Origin: Camarhynchus parvulus
Lineage: Eukaryota; Chordata; Aves; Passeriformes; Thraupidae
Reading direction: 5' to 3'
NCBI RefSeq assembly: GCF_901933205.1
Contig: NC_044571.1
Location: forward strand, 53,481,530 to 53,545,529
DNA length: 64,000 bases
The notes under the pieces were generated by a model that was not told the DNA's origin, made no database searches, and saw only the letters and a program-made list of their open reading frames with translations. A program made the position numbers and the translations under genes. Shown here piece after piece: positions 59,129 to 64,000 of this stretch. How positions within the stretch are numbered: position 1 is the stretch's first letter; every line of letters starts with the position of its first letter.

Positions 59129-62100
59129 ACTTAACATTACTAATATATGATATAAAAATAAATTACAGCTTTGTAAATATTCTGCTTATTGGTGTATTAT
59201 TATCCTGTGATCTTTGCAACTATACAAGACAGTGGGTATTTACTTGAATTTATTTATTTGCTGTTGTGGTCCAACAGTGCTTCATGGTACACTTTTTATG
59301 ACTAACTGCTTATTCAGATTGGTTGGGATATAGTTCAGTAGTATTTAACTTGTACCATACTTGACTGAGTGTGCATCAGGCACAATGGATAAGAATCAAC
59401 ATCCTTCTCCTGATATACACATTTTTTGAGAACATTGTCAGAATTGTTATTGGCACAAGTTGTTGAATAAGCAAAATGGAAATCACAGTTTTCCATCTTA
59501 AGATTTCAACACCATAAAAATGTAAAAGTCAGATAAGTGCTTTGCAGGAATAAAATGGCTAGTGATGGTAGTAATATCCTTTCCAGGTGTAAAGCTATAT
59601 AAATATATATGATGGGATGTGTGTAGGTGCACTTTTATCTAATCATAAGAAAATTGTTGTTTGATTACCTTCCTCCTCCCACAGACCCCTCTATTTTGAT
59701 CTCCATTTAGTTTTGAAGAAATTTCCCACTTTGTGTTCTAAGGAACTTGGAGTATAGTCCTTACTTATTCCTTCCAATCTATGTTCTTTTTACTCTTTCC
59801 TCACTAAAGGATGTGAAAAAATGTATTTCCTGCAGGGCTTTTAAATTTAAAGCATGGGGTTCTTAATGAGGGAGTAGAAATTGAAGCAAATAAATAAGTG
59901 AAATATGTTTTAGTGAGGAATAACTGGTGTAGCTGGGAGAGTACTAACTCAGTCCTGATGTCTGTTGGTATTTTAATGCATCCTGCAGCATAAATATAAG
60001 ACTCCTGCCTCCTTAATTATAGAAAACACATTTTATAATGGTTCTATTGATCTTTCGTGAACAATGTTGATCTTGTAGGAAGGGTAGATGGTGCAGCTAA
60101 ATAACAATGTACACTGCTATTGCTTTCCAGCAGGGTACAGGCATTGAGTGCTTCTTAAACAAAAATATTCAATTATTTGTGTAATTTATGTAGCAGATAT
60201 TTTCAATATTCTAAAAAGCATGTGAATATTGTTCTCAATTTCATGACTAGGATTGTTATCAGCCTCTGTCATTCATAGGAAATTACATCCTAAAATCTCA
60301 ATAGATAGTGTGTAGCTGCTGTAAAAGCTAGTGAGATGAGGTAATGCTATGTAGGCAGCACAGATTGTCCCTGATTGAATCCAGATTGAATATAGCGTTT
60401 GGAAGAACTTTTGCCAATCACTGAAAATAGTCATTATATAATTAAAATGAAAGAAATACCTTCCTGGATTGAGTGACTTTTTTATAAGGGAACCAATTAG
60501 TGATCTTAAAATAACAATGATATTTCAAGCTGGATAAACCTTGCAGAAAAGTAGTAGCAGGGATCATAAAGTACAATGAAGTTCAAGCTATCCTACCTTT
60601 TTTCAGTCACTTATCAACACCTTTTTTGCCCACAAGTGCTGAGTTCTGGTACTGAGAAGGAAACCTCTGACCTTGTCTAGAGAACCTGTTTTCTGTTTTA
60701 GGCTGTATGTCATAACTGATTAGATACCATAGATAATCCTGAGATACAAAATAAAGAACTATGTAATTTTTTCCTGGTGTTGAACTGTTTTTTTAATCTA
60801 GTCTTTTCTTCTTTAAGTAGAGTTTGGAAACACAAGCTGACTGCATAAATTAAAATATCTCATTCCAGGAGATGGATAAAATCCTTCTGACATTACTCAC
60901 AAGGGATAGTTTTGCATAATTCAGTGCAATTGGAAGGAGTATTTGATAATAAGAATAAGAATAAAGGTCAGAAATGCAGGAGGAAATATTGTCTTTCTTT
61001 TACAAACAAAAAGCATAAGTACACTGTGTGCCAAATATCATGTGTCATTGAATGGGGGAATGAATTGTGTGGGATCTGACAAGTTCCAAGTACTATCTAA
61101 TGGCATTTTAAAATCTCATGTTTTATTGTGACTTTTCACAAATACTGTTTGTTACAATTTAGCAGATCCTTCAAAGAAATTGCATGCTATTCAGGAAAAT
61201 GAGCAGCTATAGGAGGTAAGCAAGCTTACTCGAACAACTGAGACCTCTGAATTCATTCTGCCTCTCTCACGAGATAGAAAAGCAGCAGTAATTCAAAAGA
61301 AAACATTTAGATTTTTACAATATTGCTGCAAACTTACACTATTTGCTGTTAAGACAGTAGAATGTAGGGGTCCTGTTCAGTGACCTTTGATGCAAAGAAA
61401 TACTGGACTGAAGCTGGTAAATAATTTTTTAGTATATTTGTCATTATGGAATTTTCTTACCCTATGTGTCCATCATTAAATATTTTCTATTATAAGAAAA
61501 AATTATTAAAAATCCTTAAAGACTTATTTCATAAGTAGGTGGACTAGGGTTTGAGATAACATTTTGGGAGAAGTTTGATCTGAGTCTGGCAAGGATTCAT
61601 TCAATTATTCTGAACAAGCAAAGATTTTTATGGTGTCCTTTCTTTCAGTCTCCAGTCTTCTTGTTGCACTTGCTAGCTGAGAAGAAGATATGTTTATAAA
61701 ATGTGGGGAGAATGTAAGTCCTAAGTCTGTTCTTTGTAGTGATGTGACACACTTCTGTTGATGTATGCTGAGTTCTGCTCTGTCAATAATTTGGACTATT
61801 CTAAAGTCAAAACTACAGCTCCCATCTTGGTCTTGTGCCCTGCTTGTGACCTCGTTGTGTCAGTCCGTGACCCAAATACATATTATCTCTTTTATATGAT
61901 TCATAGTATTTTTGGTATTTAAGACTGCTGTCATCTGAACAGGGGTCAGTAACTGATGTAAATAGGTTATGATATATTGATAGTCTTTGGATGGGGAGCA
62001 AAGCCTTGTCTTTCCATGAATATAGAAACAGGAAAAAACAGAATGTGTGAGATATTTGCATTTAAATATTCACTTATCCTCTTGGGCAGTCACGTTTTGT

Positions 62101-64000
62101 ATTACTTTAAGAACCGTAACACATAGCCATGTATATGGTAAGCAACAGTAATCTAATTGAACTCCTTGAAGGGCACAAAATTTCCTAGAAAGGTGTCAGT
62201 GAAGACTTCACGTATAGTAAGTGTAGAGTAATGCAGGACTAAGCAGAGCTCTAACAGAAATCCATAGTCTGGCGTTGAGTTTCTATGAGCCATTCAGCTT
62301 CCCCGTGTAAAATTATAGGACTTTCAGACTTACAGATATTTTCAGTGATTTTCGTGACTTGCTCTGTCTGCAGCACTTGATGTTATTTTTTTCTGCAGTG
62401 AAGCTCGTTATGGATAATCACCTTGAGCTGTGACTAGCTGACTAGTTTCTCACAATCATTTGGCAGTCAAATTCGGTGCAAATCAGCCTAGCGAAGTTGA
62501 CAGTATTCTTCTCACAACTGTGCATGAAATCCCTATGTGATAATTTCTCATTTGCAGAAGACTGGAAAAAGACATTATGAGGTATGTTTCTAGGGAGTCT
62601 TCATGTTTGTGTCACTGACTTTCTCCTTGATCACTTCAAGGGTTCTCTTTTATGTTGCTGTATCCTCATTAATTTTGTTGCCATTTTCAGTCTGTTTTTC
62701 AATCCCTTTTTTTGTGTGTTATTTTACTGTGCTTTCTATAGGTTATTAATTTATTAATATTAGTTATATAAAATTAGACAAGGAGAAAAAGTTTTAACAC
62801 TAATGCCATGAAGTAAAATGGTCCTGAAAAGATGCTGCAGAAATATTTCTTTTCAGTAAAGCGGTTCAAAGAACTTCTTAAACTTGGAAAGTCTTATTAG
62901 ATTCTGGTTTTGGAAATTTCTTCTAGAGTCTTTGTAGTGCTTTTCAATTTTATTAAATTTTTGGGTTTTGTTTTTCTGTTTAATTCAGTAATCTGATTTT
63001 CAGAATGCTTTGACAAAAAAGAAACACTGAGCATGTCCTGGTCAGATCCATATTACATCCTGAACATTGTGTCACAAGCACACAGAGGTCAGTGTAAATG
63101 TCATTGGCAGGATGGGATAGTCTTCATTTACATAAGAATTTTAAATATTTACAGTATGCAGTTTATTGACAAGTGCTACATAGGTCTTTCCTAAGACCTT
63201 CCAACATTAGCAGATTGGCCAATAGTATCCAACTTGGTCATCTCATCAAATACTGTGATTGCCTTTCTTTGACATTGACATTCCATTTGATTAAAAACTT
63301 ATCCTTGAATTCTAGGTGCTTCCCAACTCTAGCCAGAGATTGCTTACTTAACATAAGATGGGAATGCCTCAACTTAGCTTTTTTCCTTATAAGAGAAACT
63401 ACTCATTAAATGGGTTGCTTAATATAAAAAGTTGAAAAGTACATTCTTATTTATTATTTCCTGAGATTTAAAATTGGTGTATTAAACTTCTTAATTTTAT
63501 ACTTAGCATGGCATACATCAGTATCAAATACCATTGTCCAATTGTAAATAGAATGTGTTTTGGTAGGTGTGAGATTTCAGAAGATACCTAGATGCATATT
63601 AATTTAACTTATATTTTTTTTACTTCCTTTGAGTTAATTGAGTAGTTCATCCTTAGTTATCATTTGGCATTTTCAGTGTTTTATGCTTATAGGCAGGTGT
63701 TACCACAAAAGGTGTTCTGTTTCCTTTGTACATCCTCCTTGATCCACAAAAGTTATTCAAGCCAAAAACGCTGGAAACATGCAGATGTAAAATTCCAGCA
63801 CAAGCATGACAGTCAGATTATATCTTCTGACTCTCCTGGCCTAACTTGATCTCTTAGAGTTGATTTACCCATAGAAGTCCAAAAACAGTTTAACTCTGGA
63901 TCTGGGATTCTTTAGGAATGCTCAACTGTGTACTGTAAGACTAAACAGACCTTCCTGGTTACCTTGACAATGACAGCAAAGGAATGGGATGAAAATACAC
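59129..64000. other. AT-rich non-coding stretch, no gene recognised
   Basis: No gene recognised. An AATAAG/AATAAA run lies near 60946-60965. A 49-nt AG/GT-bounded segment (61163-61211) with a GTAAGC donor is too short and ambiguous to call. Sequence at about 62270-62560 is non-repetitive with unusually many CpGs for this window and may be a conserved non-coding element. Frames at 61813-62061 minus, 63173-63409 plus and 63664-63849 plus have no motif. Confidence 0.55.

Noticed and set aside
61163..61211. 49-nt segment between an AG and a GTAAGC donor
   Set aside because: The acceptor is weak, and the phase with the most natural translation ends in a stop at the donor.
1..64000. tRNA, snRNA, rRNA, known microRNAs, CRISPR arrays or bacterial operons
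   Set aside because: I looked for B-box words, U6/U1-like starts, common microRNA seeds in hairpin context and regularly spaced repeats. None was convincing. Isolated seed matches (such as TGTAAACAT) have no hairpin.

Overview
This window looks like bird nuclear DNA, most likely intergenic or deep-intron sequence, with no protein-coding gene I can support. The bird call rests on five CR1 (chicken repeat 1) LINE fragments. Several end in the diagnostic avian CR1 tail built from variants of ATTCTRTG, and one is an antisense piece of the CR1 ORF2 reading frame. The rest is AT-rich, with short homopolymers and microsatellites. No open frame exceeds about 160 codons, which fits non-coding vertebrate DNA. 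Nothing points to bacteria, plasmids or phage: there are no operons, ribosome binding sites, CRISPR arrays or long ORFs. I cannot name the species or the locus.

Layout: a long GAAA microsatellite (1-122) opens the window. From there to about 20.8 kb the DNA is mostly unique, with two CR1 tails (11.5 kb minus, 12.3-12.5 kb plus) and some G/T-rich tracts. A polypyrimidine tract (20.9 kb) is followed by an LTR-like segment (about 21.8-22.15 kb) with CCAAT, TATA-like and poly(A)-like signals in LTR order. From 22 to 37.5 kb the DNA is again mostly unique, broken by a T24 run, an A/C-rich block, a T30 run and G/T-rich or TA-rich tracts. A GC-rich island at about 37.55-38.07 kb has the arrangement of a retroviral LTR and leader. 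From 38 to 58 kb lies unique AT-rich DNA with a minus-strand CR1 (50.8 kb) and a CAAA microsatellite. At 58.2-59.1 kb a minus-strand CR1 ORF2 fragment lies head to head with a plus-strand CR1 3' end. The last 5 kb is unique.

The more interesting items are small and speculative. An 88-base span at 49.7 kb has perfect 15-bp inverted ends and possible internal pairing. A hairpin with a 13-bp perfect stem lies at 55.4 kb, and a near-perfect palindrome at 36.7 kb. Two exactly 30-nt AG/GT-bounded microexon candidates occur at 7.38 and 46.61 kb, and a 127-nt exon candidate at 44.26 kb. Several stretches read like conserved non-coding elements. No genes can be said to work together here, and I found no evidence of a new multi-gene system.
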